The notes: generated from the sequence alone by a model not told the origin. A DNA stretch of 64,000 bases from Pseudomonas sp. Irchel 3E13 (GCF_900187455.1 NZ_FYDX01000017.1:62001-126000), one strand, 5' to 3'; shown: positions 1 to 8,845, counted from the stretch's first letter. A program made the numbers and translations.

Positions 1-606
1 GAAGCCGAAACCGGCCAGTTGAAGGAACGGCTTGAGCGCCAGTTACCCCATCTGCATCCCTTGATTCAGTTACCCGAGCAGGACGCGCAAGGTGCGTTGA
101 ACCGTTTCGTTGCTGCCTATATCGATCAGGTCCCGGAGCTGCTGGAAGCCGCTAACGATGTCGCCCGCGAAGCGGGTATCGAATCGCAGATCAAACCGGT
201 GCTGAAAATCGCCGAGGAATATTTCATCACCCCGCCGCAGATCGTGAATGGCCAGGTCGGCCTGGATTGCCTGCTGGACGAAGCGTATCTGGCGCATCGC
301 CTGGTGGAAGAGGTCAACGACCTGTACATCAAGCATTTCCAGCAGCCGTTGATTCCGCTGGATACCACCGTGGCCAACCTGATCGCCCACCAGTTGATCG
401 GCGAAGAATTCGCCAACCAGCTCGATGAAGTGGCGCATCACTCGCTGGACAACATGCTCAACGACGAAAGCTTCGCGCTGGAGTCAGTGGAGGCGTACCG
501 CGAAACGCTGAGCAGCCCGGAGACGGGCGCAGCGTGGAAACGCTGGCCGTGCCTGTCGCGGCAGCTCGGGGTTGGGCTGGAGTTGGGTCAGCAGCAAACG
601 GGCTGA
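1..606 (+). CDS. hypothetical protein, 5' end outside the window
   Basis: The reading frame is open from base 1 (EAETGQLKERLERQ...), so the TTG at 19 is probably internal and the start lies upstream. About 201 codons are visible. The visible part is acidic and mostly helical in character, with no signal peptide, membrane segment or catalytic motif that I recognise. The last 30 or so residues (from SSPETGAAWKRW) look different in composition from the rest, which might reflect an old 3' frameshift or simply a variable tail. A REP-like hairpin follows the stop, and the next gene is convergent. I cannot assign a function. Confidence 0.6.
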   Translation, partial: EAETGQLKERLERQLPHLHPLIQLPEQDAQGALNRFVAAYIDQVPELLEAANDVAREAGIESQIKPVLKIAEEYFITPPQIVNGQVGLDCLLDEAYLAHRLVEEVNDLYIKHFQQPLIPLDTTVANLIAHQLIGEEFANQLDEVAHHSLDNMLNDESFALESVEAYRETLSSPETGAAWKRWPCLSRQLGVGLELGQQQTG

Positions 607-624
607 TATTTATTGCCACGTTGA

Positions 625-666
625 TGGCCCTATCGCTGGCAAGCTGGCTTGTCAGCGATGAGGCCA
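625..666. repeat. REP-like hairpin between convergent genes
   Basis: ATCGCTGGCAAG (632-643) pairs with CTTGTCAGCGAT (648-659) with one G-T pair, and TGGCC/GGCCA extend the stem outside. It lies between the stop of the hypothetical gene and the end of the TonB receptor gene. It resembles Pseudomonas REP sequences and may also act as a transcription barrier for both genes. Confidence 0.6.
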
Positions 667-681
667 GCACCAACAGCCGAT

Positions 682-3135
682 TTACCAGTTGTAACTCACC
701 GTCCCTAACACCGTCCGCTCCTCACCCCAGTAGCAACGCCCGGCGTTGTTGCAGCCCGCCACATATTCCTGGTCGAACAGGTTGCGCGCGTTGACCTCGG
801 CCGACCAGTGCGCATTCACCTGATAGCCGATGGTGGCATCCACCAGCGTCACGTCTCCGGTATCCAGCTTGCCGTACAGCGACGGGCTGGTGTACGCGAA
901 GGTGCTGTCGAAATGACGGACACCGGCGCCGACACGCAGGCCCTTGAGCTGGCCGTCGAGGAAGCGATAGGTGCTCCACAGCGACGCCTGGTTACGCGGA
1001 ACGCCGGTGACCTGGTGGCCTTCGAGCAGCGAGCCGGCCACGTCCTTGGTGATCCGCGAGTCGGTGTAGGTGTAGGCCGCCGTCACGTTGATGTTTTCAG
1101 TGACATCACTGTTCAGTTCCAGCTCCACGCCCTTGGCGCGGCTGCGACCGATGTTGCGGTAGTCGCCGCTGGCGCTGTCGTACAACGAGTCATCCTTCTT
1201 GCGCAGGTCATAGACCGACGCGCTGATCAGCGTATTCCAGCCCTTGGGCTCGTATTTCACACCGGCTTCGTATTGCTCGCTCAGCGTCGGGTCCAGCGGC
1301 CCCGAGGCGCTCGATACCTGCTGGATCGGGTTGTACGCGGTGGAATAGCTCAGGTACGGCGAGACACCGTTGTCGAACTGGTACATCAAGCCGGTCTGCC
1401 AGGTGAACTGACCATCCCAGTAGTCGAGGTCGGCCGGCGCGTTGAGGGTGCCGCGGCGATTGCGGTACTCGCTGTTGACCCGGTCATAGCGCCCGCCCAG
1501 CAGCAGCACCCAGTTGTCGAGGCGTGACTGGATCTGGCTGTAGACGCCGTACATGGTCTGTTCGAGCAGGGCGTCCTGCACCCGCGTCGAGGTCACCGGG
1601 TCGCCGTTGTAGACCGGGTTGAACACGTTGACGCTACCGCCGAAACCGGCGTTCCAGTCCTGATTGAACGAGGTGCGGTCGAGGCTGGCGCCGACCAGCA
1701 AGGTGTTTTCCACCTCGCCAAGGTTGAAGCGGCCTTCGACCTGGTTATCCAGCGAATAGGCGATCGACTTGTTGTAGCGGTCGTAGGCGGTGTTGGTCAC
1801 CGTGGTGCCGAAGCCGCCGTTGTTCAGGTTGCCCGGCCAGATCTCCTGGCGGTCGATGCGCGACTGCATGTAGCGCGAGTTCTGCCGGTACTGCCAGTCG
1901 TCGTTGAACTGGTGATGGAACTCGTAGCCGAGGGTCCAGGTTTCCCGCTCGAAATTGTCCCAGCCGGGGTTGCCCAGCAGGGCGTGCTTGCTGATCTTGC
2001 CGTTGGGGTTGTTCAGCAGGGTGCCGGCCGCCGGGTAACCCAGCTCCATCAGGGTGCGGTCGCGCTGGTAGGACGCCAGCAGCGTCAGGTCATTCTGTTC
2101 GTCGAAGTTCAGCGTGAGCGACGGCGCGACATACAGGCGGTCGTCCGGCTGATGATCGACCTGAGTGCCGGACTTGCGCCCGAGTACAACCAGGCGCCCG
2201 AGCACGTTGGGGTTGTCCGCCAGCGGGCCGGACACGTCGATGCCCAGTTGGCGGCGCTCATTGGAGCCATAGCTGAGCTGGATTTCGCCGCGCGGCTGGG
2301 CGGTCGGGCGCTTGCTCACCAGATTGACCACGCCGCCGGGGGCGTTTTCGCCATACAGGATCGAGGTCGGGCCACGGAACACTTCCACCCGCTCCACGCC
2401 ATAAGGCTCGCTGCTGGTGTCGTAGCGGTTGCCCTGCACCCGCAGGCCGTCGCGCAGCAGCCCGTAGCCGTAGTCGGTGGCGTTGAAACCGCGAATGAAG
2501 AACAGGTCGCCCGCCTGACCATCACCGGCCGCGAAGGGCGGGGCGAAGATGCCGGGAACGTAGCCCAGCACTTCGGTCAGGCTCTGCGATTGCTGGTCGT
2601 CCATGCGCTGGCGGGTAACCACCGAGACCGAGCGCGGGGTGTCGGCCAGCGCGGTGCTGGTCTTGCTCGCCGTCGCCGAATGGGTGGCGCGATAGCCTTT
2701 GTCTTCCTGGCCGTAGCGGCTGGCCAGGCCCTGACCGTTGATCGATGTCGCGTCCAGTTGCACCGCGCCGGTCTCGGCGGCGGGTTGCAGCACATAACCG
2801 CTGGCACCCTGCGGCACGGCAACCAGGCCGCTGCCGGCCAGCAACACCTGCAGAGCCTGTTCAACGCTGTATTCCCCGTCCAGCCCGGCGCTGCGCTTGC
2901 CGGTCGCAAGGCTGTCGCTGCCGGCCAGGTAAATGCCGGCCTGGCTGCTGAAGTCATTGAGCACCGTGCTCAGGCTACCCGCCGCAACGTGGAAGGTCTG
3001 GAGCCGGGCGCTGGCCTGCGCGGCCTGGACAGCGGCGGGCAGAAGGGCGAGCGGGGCGAAGCTGAGGATGGTCATCGGCACGAGTGCCAACACGCAGGAG
3101 CGGGGCGACGACATGGCAGTCCCTGTGGTGTTCAT
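682..3135 (-). CDS. TonB-dependent siderophore receptor with N-terminal signalling domain
   Basis: Outer-membrane receptor of 817 residues for a ferric-siderophore type ligand. A signal peptide (hydrophobic stretch ending VQAAQA, about residue 40) is followed by a secretin/TonB short N-terminal (STN) domain at about 45-118 (LQTFHVAAGSLSTVLNDF), the mark of transducers that signal to FecR. A plug domain begins near TPRSVSVVTRQRM (about 165), and the rest is a beta-barrel ending SYNW, with the aromatic C-terminus usual for outer-membrane proteins. It lies downstream of fecI- and fecR-like genes on the same strand, so it is probably induced by its own ligand through that sigma/anti-sigma pair. 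The ligand cannot be told from sequence. Confidence 0.93.
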   Translation of the reverse strand: MNTTGTAMSSPRSCVLALVPMTILSFAPLALLPAAVQAAQASARLQTFHVAAGSLSTVLNDFSSQAGIYLAGSDSLATGKRSAGLDGEYSVEQALQVLLAGSGLVAVPQGASGYVLQPAAETGAVQLDATSINGQGLASRYGQEDKGYRATHSATASKTSTALADTPRSVSVVTRQRMDDQQSQSLTEVLGYVPGIFAPPFAAGDGQAGDLFFIRGFNATDYGYGLLRDGLRVQGNRYDTSSEPYGVERVEVFRGPTSILYGENAPGGVVNLVSKRPTAQPRGEIQLSYGSNERRQLGIDVSGPLADNPNVLGRLVVLGRKSGTQVDHQPDDRLYVAPSLTLNFDEQNDLTLLASYQRDRTLMELGYPAAGTLLNNPNGKISKHALLGNPGWDNFERETWTLGYEFHHQFNDDWQYRQNSRYMQSRIDRQEIWPGNLNNGGFGTTVTNTAYDRYNKSIAYSLDNQVEGRFNLGEVENTLLVGASLDRTSFNQDWNAGFGGSVNVFNPVYNGDPVTSTRVQDALLEQTMYGVYSQIQSRLDNWVLLLGGRYDRVNSEYRNRRGTLNAPADLDYWDGQFTWQTGLMYQFDNGVSPYLSYSTAYNPIQQVSSASGPLDPTLSEQYEAGVKYEPKGWNTLISASVYDLRKKDDSLYDSASGDYRNIGRSRAKGVELELNSDVTENINVTAAYTYTDSRITKDVAGSLLEGHQVTGVPRNQASLWSTYRFLDGQLKGLRVGAGVRHFDSTFAYTSPSLYGKLDTGDVTLVDATIGYQVNAHWSAEVNARNLFDQEYVAGCNNAGRCYWGEERTVLGTVSYNW

Positions 3136-3186
3136 GCGGTAAATGGGAGGGTTCTGCTGTTGAACCGGGCGACGAACGCAAAGGGG

Positions 3187-3218
3187 AACCGGCCGCTGAA
3201 AAAATATTCAGGCCGGTT
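3187..3218 (-). other. stem-loop at the end of fecR, before the receptor gene
   Basis: AACCGGCC (3187-3194) pairs with GGCCGGTT (3211-3218), and after a 2-base bulge TGAA pairs with TTCA around an AAAATA loop. It covers the fecR stop codon and lies about 50 bases before the receptor start. No clear U tract follows on the minus strand, so partial termination or mRNA processing fits better than a full terminator. Confidence 0.5.
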
Positions 3219-4176
3219 CGACCGTCACCCACCAGTCGGTCATCCGCTTGATCCGCACCGGCAACGCGGCTTCGAGCAGGCGCAGGGCGTGATCCGTATC
3301 GTCGAGGGGGAAGGTGCCCATCACCGCCAGCCGGGCGAGGTCCGGGTGCAGGCCGAGATGGCCGGGACGGTAGCGGCCCAGCGCATCGATCAGCTCTTCG
3401 AGGGGCATGGCCTCGGCGGTCAGCCGATCCTGCAGCCAGGATTCGCCCGCCCTCTGCGCCGGCGCCGGGGGCGAGACGGCGAGGGCGCTGAAATCGACGC
3501 GCTGGCCGGCCTCGATCAGCGCGCGGGTGCCGGTGCGCGTGAAGATTTCCACCTCACCCTGATAGACGTTGAGCCGGGCATTGCCCTCGGCATAGCGAAG
3601 CGCCAGGCGAATCGGCGTCGACACCATCTGCAACATGCCGGCCCCGGTTTCCAGCAGCAAAGGCCGGCGATCCCGCACCGAGGATTGCAACAGGACCTCA
3701 CCGAAACGCAGGTCGAGCAGGCGCTGTCGCGCGTCGAAACGGGTATCGACGGCGGTCTGCGCGCCCAGCCACAAGGTGCTGCCATCGGCCAGCGCCACCT
3801 CGCGGTTCTCGCCGGTGCCGGTGTGCAGATCGGCGGTCCAGCCATTGCGCGATGCCGCCTGCCAGCCGCCGAGGCCCGCCATCGAACCGATCGCCAGCAC
3901 CAACAGCGACTTCACCGTCTGGCGCCGCCCCAGGCGTGCCGGCCCGCGCTCGCGCAGCAGGCGGCCGGCGCGCTCGCCTTCCGCCCGCAACGGGGCGAAG
4001 CGCTCGCTCACCCGTTCCATGTAGCGCCAGGCGGCCTGATGCTCGGCATGCTGGTCGAACCAGCATTGCCACTGCTCGCGAACGCTGCTCTGGTCGCCTT
4101 CTTCCTGCAGCCGCACGTACCACTGGGCGGCGTGTTCGAGGGTCGCGTGGCTGAGTTTTTCCTGGGCGGCTCTCAT
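3208..4176 (-). CDS. fecR: FecR-type anti-sigma factor
   Basis: Predicted 322-residue inner-membrane regulator that relays occupancy of the TonB receptor to the ECF sigma factor. The N-terminal part (about 1-85) is rich in Trp, as in FecR cytoplasmic domains (EHAAQWYVRLQEEG, QWQCWFDQHAEHQAAW). A single hydrophobic segment near 105-120 (SLLVLAIGSMAGLGGW) is followed by a periplasmic FecR domain (VALADGSTLWLGAQTAVDTRF) and a C-terminal STN-binding region (RYRPGHLGLHPDLARLAVMG). The ATG at 4176 is chosen because GGAG lies 7 bases upstream and it follows the sigma gene stop by only 4 bases; the frame extends further upstream without a better start. Confidence 0.9.
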   Translation of the reverse strand: MRAAQEKLSHATLEHAAQWYVRLQEEGDQSSVREQWQCWFDQHAEHQAAWRYMERVSERFAPLRAEGERAGRLLRERGPARLGRRQTVKSLLVLAIGSMAGLGGWQAASRNGWTADLHTGTGENREVALADGSTLWLGAQTAVDTRFDARQRLLDLRFGEVLLQSSVRDRRPLLLETGAGMLQMVSTPIRLALRYAEGNARLNVYQGEVEIFTRTGTRALIEAGQRVDFSALAVSPPAPAQRAGESWLQDRLTAEAMPLEELIDALGRYRPGHLGLHPDLARLAVMGTFPLDDTDHALRLLEAALPVRIKRMTDWWVTVEPA

Positions 4177-4180
4177 CGCG

Positions 4181-4693
4181 TCACTCCACCAGCAAGCCGT
4201 CGAGTTCGGCTTCAAGCACGGCGCAATGCAGGAATGCCTGCGCCATGTACTTCTTGACCATGCGCTCGCTGACCTCCAGGCGCTCGGCGATCACCGCGTA
4301 GGTCACGCCTTCGACCTGCGCCATGAGAAACGCTTCGCGCACCTTGGCCGGCAGGCGCGACAGCATCGCGTCGACCTCGAACAGGGTTTCGATCACCAAC
4401 GCCGTGTGTTCAGCGGAAGGCACCGTCGCCTCGGGCTGCGCCGCCAGGGTTTCGCGCCAGGCGCGCTCGATCTGGGCGTGGCGCCAATGATCGATGCACA
4501 GGCCCTTGGCGATGGTGGCGAGGTACGAGCGTTCGCCGACCTGGCTGTCGAACTCGACAGGTCGGCGCAATACGCGCAGGAACGTGTCATGCAACAGGTC
4601 GGCGGCATCCCAGCCATTGCCCAGGCGACGGCGCAGGAACAGCAGCAGCCAGGGTGAGTGTCGAACGTAGAGGGTCTGGGCAGGGGAAGGCAT
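4181..4693 (-). CDS. fecI: ECF sigma-70 factor, FecI type
   Basis: A 170-residue iron-starvation sigma factor. Region 2 is seen at about 15-75 (DAADLLHDTFLRVLRR, YLATIAKGLCIDHWR) and region 4 at about 110-160 (LPAKVREAFLMAQVEGVTYAVIAERLEVSERMVKKYM, given here only as its limits). It is first in a three-gene minus-strand unit with fecR and the TonB receptor, the usual cell-surface signalling arrangement. It probably directs transcription of the receptor gene; a possible Fur site lies just upstream. Confidence 0.93.
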   Translation of the reverse strand: MPSPAQTLYVRHSPWLLLFLRRRLGNGWDAADLLHDTFLRVLRRPVEFDSQVGERSYLATIAKGLCIDHWRHAQIERAWRETLAAQPEATVPSAEHTALVIETLFEVDAMLSRLPAKVREAFLMAQVEGVTYAVIAERLEVSERMVKKYMAQAFLHCAVLEAELDGLLVE

Positions 4694-4721
4694 GGGAGAT
4701 CCGCGCGCGGGTGACGCAAAT

Positions 4722-4744
4722 GGTATTGATTCTTAATAGTATGG
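4722..4744 (-). promoter_or_regulatory. possible Fur box upstream of fecI
   Basis: The AT-rich stretch around GGTATTGATTCTTAATAGTA stands out in GC-rich surroundings about 30-50 bases before the fecI start. It partly matches the GATAAT/ATTATC-type Fur operator, and iron-starvation sigma genes are normally Fur-repressed. The match is imperfect. Confidence 0.4.
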
Positions 4745-4808
4745 CAGTGACGGCACCTGCTGCAACGTGCGCTTACATTCGCAGGTGCCGGGTCTTTTCA
4801 GGGTTCGC

Positions 4809-6341
4809 CTACGTGCCCAGGCCCGCCGTGGTTCGTACCCGCCCTTCGACGCGCCGCTTCAACCGTCGCGACTCAATCACCAGCGTCGACCCGTTAGCGG
4901 CGTTCGCCCGCCCCCAGTCCTCCAGCAGTTCCAGGCAGGAATGGTCGATGTAACTGAGGTTGGCCAGCGGCACGTGCAAGGTGGTGCCCGGCGGAATTGC
5001 GTCCAGCGCCTGGGTCAGCGCCGGCACCTTGAGGAAGGTCGCGGCGCCGCTCAAGCGCAGTTCCATATGCCCGGGCCGCGCCAGGCTGCTGACGCTGATC
5101 TTCAGCCGCGCCGCCTTGAGCGCCAGTTTCAGCAAGGTCAGGGCGAAGCCCAGCAGCACGCCGGTCAGCAGGTCGGTGAAGACGATCGCCAGGGCGGTCG
5201 CCGCGTAGGTGAACATCGGCATCCGCCCATAACGACCGAGCCCGCGAAAGGCCTTGAGGTCCACCAGTTTCACCCCGGTGAACACCAGCACCCCGGCCAG
5301 ACTCGCCACCGGAATCTGCTGCAGCACACTGCCCAGCAGCACGACGAACGCCAGCAGCCAGACGCCATGGAACACCGCCGACAGCCGCGTGCGCGCGCCC
5401 GCCTGGACGTTGGCCGAGCTGCGCACAATCACCCCGGTCATCGGCAGCGCGCCCAGCACGCCGCAGATCATGTTGCCGACGCCTTGGGCGGAAAGTTCAC
5501 GGTCGAAGTCCGAACGCTGGCCGCTGTGCATGCGGTCCACCGCCGCCGCCGACAGCAGGGTTTCGGCGCTGGCGATAAAGGCCAGGGCGAAGGCCGCGAC
5601 CAACAGCGTCGGGTCGGCCAGCGCCAGCAGGTCGGCGGGGCGCAGCCAGTCGATCGCCTGGCTCAGGTCGTCCGGCACCTGCACGCGGTTGACCGGCAGG
5701 GCCAGGGCGATGCTCAGCATTGTCATCAGGCTCACCCCGAGCAGCGCGCCCGGCACGAAGCGCAGCGTGTTCGGTTTCCAGCGTTCCCAGGCCCACATCA
5801 CCGCGATGGTGCCCAGGCCCAGGGCCGCGGCCTGCCAGCCGTTGCCCGCGTGCTCCAGCGGCAGCGCATCGCCGACGACCGCGGGAAAGCCCAGCAGGTT
5901 GTCCAGCCCGGAGGGCAGCGGCGAGCGGTCGAACATCACATGCACCTGCGACAGCACGATCAGCACGCCGATACCGGCGAGCATGCCGTAGACCACCGCC
6001 GGCGCCGTGACCCGGAACCAGCAGCCAAGACGGAAGCGCCCGGCCAGCAATTGCAGCAAGCCGGCCAGCAGCAGGATCGGCCCGAGCATCGCCATGCCGT
6101 GCTGACGCACCAGTTCGAACACCAGCACCGCCAGCCCGGCGGCCGGTCCGCTGACCTGCAACGGCGAGCCGGCCAACCAACCCACCAACAGCCCGCCGAC
6201 GATGCCGGTAATCAGGCCCTTGGCCGGCGGCATGCCGGACGCGATGGCGATCCCCATGCACAGCGGCAGCGCCACCAGAAACACCACCACCGATGCCAAC
6301 AGGTCCCGCGGCAAGGCCGCTTTGAATTGCGTCATGTTCAT
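4809..6341 (-). CDS. SulP/SLC26 family anion transporter, probable bicarbonate uptake
   Basis: A 510-residue inner-membrane transporter with about 10-12 hydrophobic segments from residue 13 (LLASVVVFLVALPLCMGIAI) to about 410, then a cytoplasmic STAS domain at about 425-495 (GAATFLKVPALTQAL, LANLSYIDHSCLELLEDW). The ATG at 6341 has AGGAGA 5 bases upstream. The next gene upstream on the same strand is a beta-carbonic anhydrase. This pairing, known in many bacteria, points to bicarbonate (or another monovalent anion) rather than sulfate, but specificity is inferred from context only. Confidence 0.88.
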   Translation of the reverse strand: MNMTQFKAALPRDLLASVVVFLVALPLCMGIAIASGMPPAKGLITGIVGGLLVGWLAGSPLQVSGPAAGLAVLVFELVRQHGMAMLGPILLLAGLLQLLAGRFRLGCWFRVTAPAVVYGMLAGIGVLIVLSQVHVMFDRSPLPSGLDNLLGFPAVVGDALPLEHAGNGWQAAALGLGTIAVMWAWERWKPNTLRFVPGALLGVSLMTMLSIALALPVNRVQVPDDLSQAIDWLRPADLLALADPTLLVAAFALAFIASAETLLSAAAVDRMHSGQRSDFDRELSAQGVGNMICGVLGALPMTGVIVRSSANVQAGARTRLSAVFHGVWLLAFVVLLGSVLQQIPVASLAGVLVFTGVKLVDLKAFRGLGRYGRMPMFTYAATALAIVFTDLLTGVLLGFALTLLKLALKAARLKISVSSLARPGHMELRLSGAATFLKVPALTQALDAIPPGTTLHVPLANLSYIDHSCLELLEDWGRANAANGSTLVIESRRLKRRVEGRVRTTAGLGT

Positions 6342-6529
6342 CCTGTTCTCCTTTTTCAGGCCGTTCCTCTGGCCATATTCATGCGCAGCGCCAAATCACG
6401 GGCAGCCGAAGGCCGCCGGCGCTGCGGCAAGGCATCAAAGCGTTTTCAAAGACAGCCGACGCCCATCCACGGGCCGCGCGTGGCGGCCTGTGGTGGGTCA
6501 GTCAGCAGAATTGGGTGAAGCGAGAAGGC

Positions 6530-7252
6530 TTAGAAGCGGCCTTTTGGAGTAGCGCTTGGTATCGGCTCGCCGCGCTTGAGCGGCAGGAAGGCATCGCTGG
6601 CAGCGTCGTAGGCGGAGATCTCGCTGGTCTCGATGTCGTAGATCCAGCCGTGGATATACAACTGGCCGGCCGCCAGACGCGAAGCCACCGACGGGTGCGT
6701 ACGCAAGTGATGAAGCTGGGCGATGACGTTTTCCTTGGTCAGCACCTGCATGTTCTCGTGCTCGGTGCCGCACTGGCAGTTGTCCTCGACCACGGTGCGG
6801 GCGACTTCAGCATGGCGCAGCCAGGCTTTGACGGTCGGCATCTTTTCCAGCGACTGCGGGTTCAACACCGCGCGCATGGCGCCACAGTCGGAGTGGCCGC
6901 AGATGATGATGTGGTGGACGCCCAGCGCCAGCACCGCATATTCGATGGCGGTCGACACACCACCGTTCATCTGGCCATAAGGCGGCACGACGTTACCGAC
7001 GTTACGGGTAACGAACAGGTCGCCGGGCGAGCTTTGGGTAATCAGTTCGGGAACGATCCGCGAGTCGGCGCAGGTAATGAACATCGCTCGGGGTTTTTGG
7101 GCGGTGGCGAGCTTTTTGAAGAGCTCTTCCTGTTCAGGAAACACCTCGTGATGGAATCGCAAAAAGCCATCAACGATGTGTTTCAGGGCGCCATCGGCAG
7201 TCTCGGCTTCCGGAGTAGCCGGGCCGGTCGGAGAGGGTTCCTTGTTCGACAT
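6530..7252 (-). CDS. beta-class carbonic anhydrase
   Basis: Cytoplasmic zinc enzyme of 240 residues interconverting CO2 and bicarbonate. The beta-class signatures are present: CADSR (first zinc Cys and the Asp/Arg pair, about residue 60) and HSDCGA (zinc His and Cys, about 118-121). The N-terminal 20 residues are low-complexity (SPTGPATPEAETAD). The ATG at 7252 has GAGGATG just upstream. It is upstream of the SulP transporter gene, with 188 bases between them, probably in one CO2/bicarbonate-supply unit. Confidence 0.95.
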   Translation of the reverse strand: MSNKEPSPTGPATPEAETADGALKHIVDGFLRFHHEVFPEQEELFKKLATAQKPRAMFITCADSRIVPELITQSSPGDLFVTRNVGNVVPPYGQMNGGVSTAIEYAVLALGVHHIIICGHSDCGAMRAVLNPQSLEKMPTVKAWLRHAEVARTVVEDNCQCGTEHENMQVLTKENVIAQLHHLRTHPSVASRLAAGQLYIHGWIYDIETSEISAYDAASDAFLPLKRGEPIPSATPKGRF

Positions 7253-7499
7253 GATTCATCCTCTTTGACAGGTTCGTAGGTAATTCCAGTTTACCGGGTT
7301 GAGATTCAGACAGGCTTACGTCACTTGGATTACAGATGTAGTCAACAAATCACATATTCGTTTGCCTGAATTCCTACGCTACTTGTCGAAACTTAACTGA
7401 AACTGAATTCGGATGGCTCTAGAACAAGGGTTACAGGGGATTTTTACGGCGCCTCGATGGTATCAAAAAACCATCAATTGCCACTGGCCATTATTGTTT
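7253..7499. other. intergenic region before the carbonic anhydrase gene
   Basis: 247 bases, more AT-rich than the neighbours. It must hold the carbonic anhydrase promoter and the end of the radical SAM transcript. At the radical SAM stop, CATTATTGT and ACAATG arms (about 7490-7510) can form a weak hairpin. I see no convincing gene or strong -35/-10 pair. Confidence 0.4.
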
Positions 7500-8558
7500 T
7501 TACAACAATGACAACTGACCGCCCGGCGGACAGAAGGCCGTGCAATCCAGCGAATAGCCGCCGCGACGGTTCAGCCCGTAACGCCGGATGGCCTTGTCGA
7601 AGCGCTGCGCCAGCAGGTCGGCGAACACCCCTTCACCACGCATCCGCGCGCCGAAACGGCTGTCGTACAGCTCACCACCCCGACTCTGCCGCACCAGGCT
7701 GAGGACATGGGCGGCCCGTTGCGGGTAATGGTCCTGCAACCACTGCTCGAACAGCGGCGCGACTTCCAGTGGCAGGCGCAGCAGCATGTACGCGGCGCTC
7801 AGCGCGCCGGCTTCGCTGGCGGCCTCCAGCAGACGCTCCAGTTCGCTGTCGTTGATCATCGGGATCATCGGCGAGCACAACACCCCCACCGGAATCCCCG
7901 CCTCGCGCATCACCCGGATCGCCCGCAGCCGGGCCTTGGGCGCGGCTGCGCGCGGTTCGAGGGTGCGTTTGAGTTCATCGTCGAGGGTCGTGAGGCTGAT
8001 CATCACCGACACCAGCCGCTGCTTCGCCAGCTCGCTGAGCAGGTCGAGGTCGCGCAGGATCAGCGAACCCTTGGTGACGATGGTCACCGGATGCCGGTAG
8101 CGCAGCAGCACCTCCAGCAGGCGCCGGGTCAGTTGCTGCTCGCGCTCGATTGGCTGATACGGGTCGGTGTTGGAGCCCAGGTTGATCGGCGCACAGACAT
8201 ACCCCGGCTTCGACAATTGCTGCTCGAGCACGGCGGCGGCGTTGGTCTTGGCGATCAGCTTCGTTTCGAAATCCAGGCCGGGAGACAGGTCCCAGTAAGC
8301 GTGGCTGGGCCTCGCGTAGCAATAAATGCAGCCGTGCTCACACCCGCGATACGGATTGATCGAACGGTCGAAGGGCAGGTCCGGGGAGTTGTTGCGGGTG
8401 ATGATGGTTTTCGCGGTTTCGATGCGGACTTCGGTACCTTGGGTCAACGGCACTTCCTGATACCAGCCGTCGTCCTCGACCACCGAGCGGTTGGGGGCAA
8501 AGCGGTTGTGCGGATTGTGCGCGGTCCCGCGACCGCGCACCGGCGTTGGAGCAGCCAT
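7500..8558 (-). CDS. PA0069-type radical SAM protein, SOS-regulated
   Basis: A 352-residue radical SAM protein of the group related to spore photoproduct lyase. It contains the cluster-binding CxxxCxxC motif, CEHGCIYCYARP, near residue 80, preceded by RSINPYRG. The family function is unknown; a role in DNA damage is inferred from its LexA operator. The ATG at 8558 is preferred over the GTG at 8567 because GAGGTGG lies directly before it. As I recall, the P. aeruginosa homologue PA0069 was reported in the LexA regulon. The gene is monocistronic here. Confidence 0.88.
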   Translation of the reverse strand: MAAPTPVRGRGTAHNPHNRFAPNRSVVEDDGWYQEVPLTQGTEVRIETAKTIITRNNSPDLPFDRSINPYRGCEHGCIYCYARPSHAYWDLSPGLDFETKLIAKTNAAAVLEQQLSKPGYVCAPINLGSNTDPYQPIEREQQLTRRLLEVLLRYRHPVTIVTKGSLILRDLDLLSELAKQRLVSVMISLTTLDDELKRTLEPRAAAPKARLRAIRVMREAGIPVGVLCSPMIPMINDSELERLLEAASEAGALSAAYMLLRLPLEVAPLFEQWLQDHYPQRAAHVLSLVRQSRGGELYDSRFGARMRGEGVFADLLAQRFDKAIRRYGLNRRGGYSLDCTAFCPPGGQLSLL

Positions 8559-8572
8559 GGCGCCCACCTCGA

Positions 8573-8592
8573 TACTGTTTATTCATACAGTA
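8573..8592 (-). promoter_or_regulatory. LexA operator (SOS box)
   Basis: TACTGTttattcatACAGTA has perfect 6-base arms and matches the gamma-proteobacterial CTGT-N8-ACAG LexA consensus. It ends 14 bases upstream of the radical SAM start, so bound LexA would cover the transcription start region. Confidence 0.9.
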
Positions 8593-8845
8593 TAAAAGCA
8601 TTTTTCTTACCGCCACACCTGATATTTCTGTCAGTTGTCGCTTGCCATGCCCCGTCACACACTCGAAGTGAGCCCATAGCGCCGTCTCTATGGATAAAAC
8701 AATGCGGACGCTTACATCAGAGCAGGTGATCTGATGCAAAGGGCCGTCCCAGTGGGAACGATAGCCACCCGCGAATGGCAGAAATGCACCCAGGCATTCA
8801 CGCTTCGGATGTAACACGCCAAACATCCGCTTTATGCCAAATGAA
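8593..8845. other. intergenic region between the LexA box and the yheV terminator
   Basis: About 250 bases without a convincing gene on either strand. Short open frames exist but lack a plausible ribosome-binding site or family resemblance. It must carry the -35 region of the radical SAM promoter next to the LexA box. Confidence 0.4.

Noticed and set aside
1912..4257. Long open frame on the plus strand opposite the TonB receptor and fecR (about 780 codons)
   Set aside because: It is antisense to three well-supported genes, is rich in Arg/Gly/Gln/Ala as expected from a reversed high-GC frame, and has no family resemblance.
4767..6518. Plus-strand frame of about 580 codons opposite the SulP gene
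   Set aside because: It is Gln/Arg/His-rich, the mirror image of a hydrophobic membrane-protein gene, with no ribosome-binding site.
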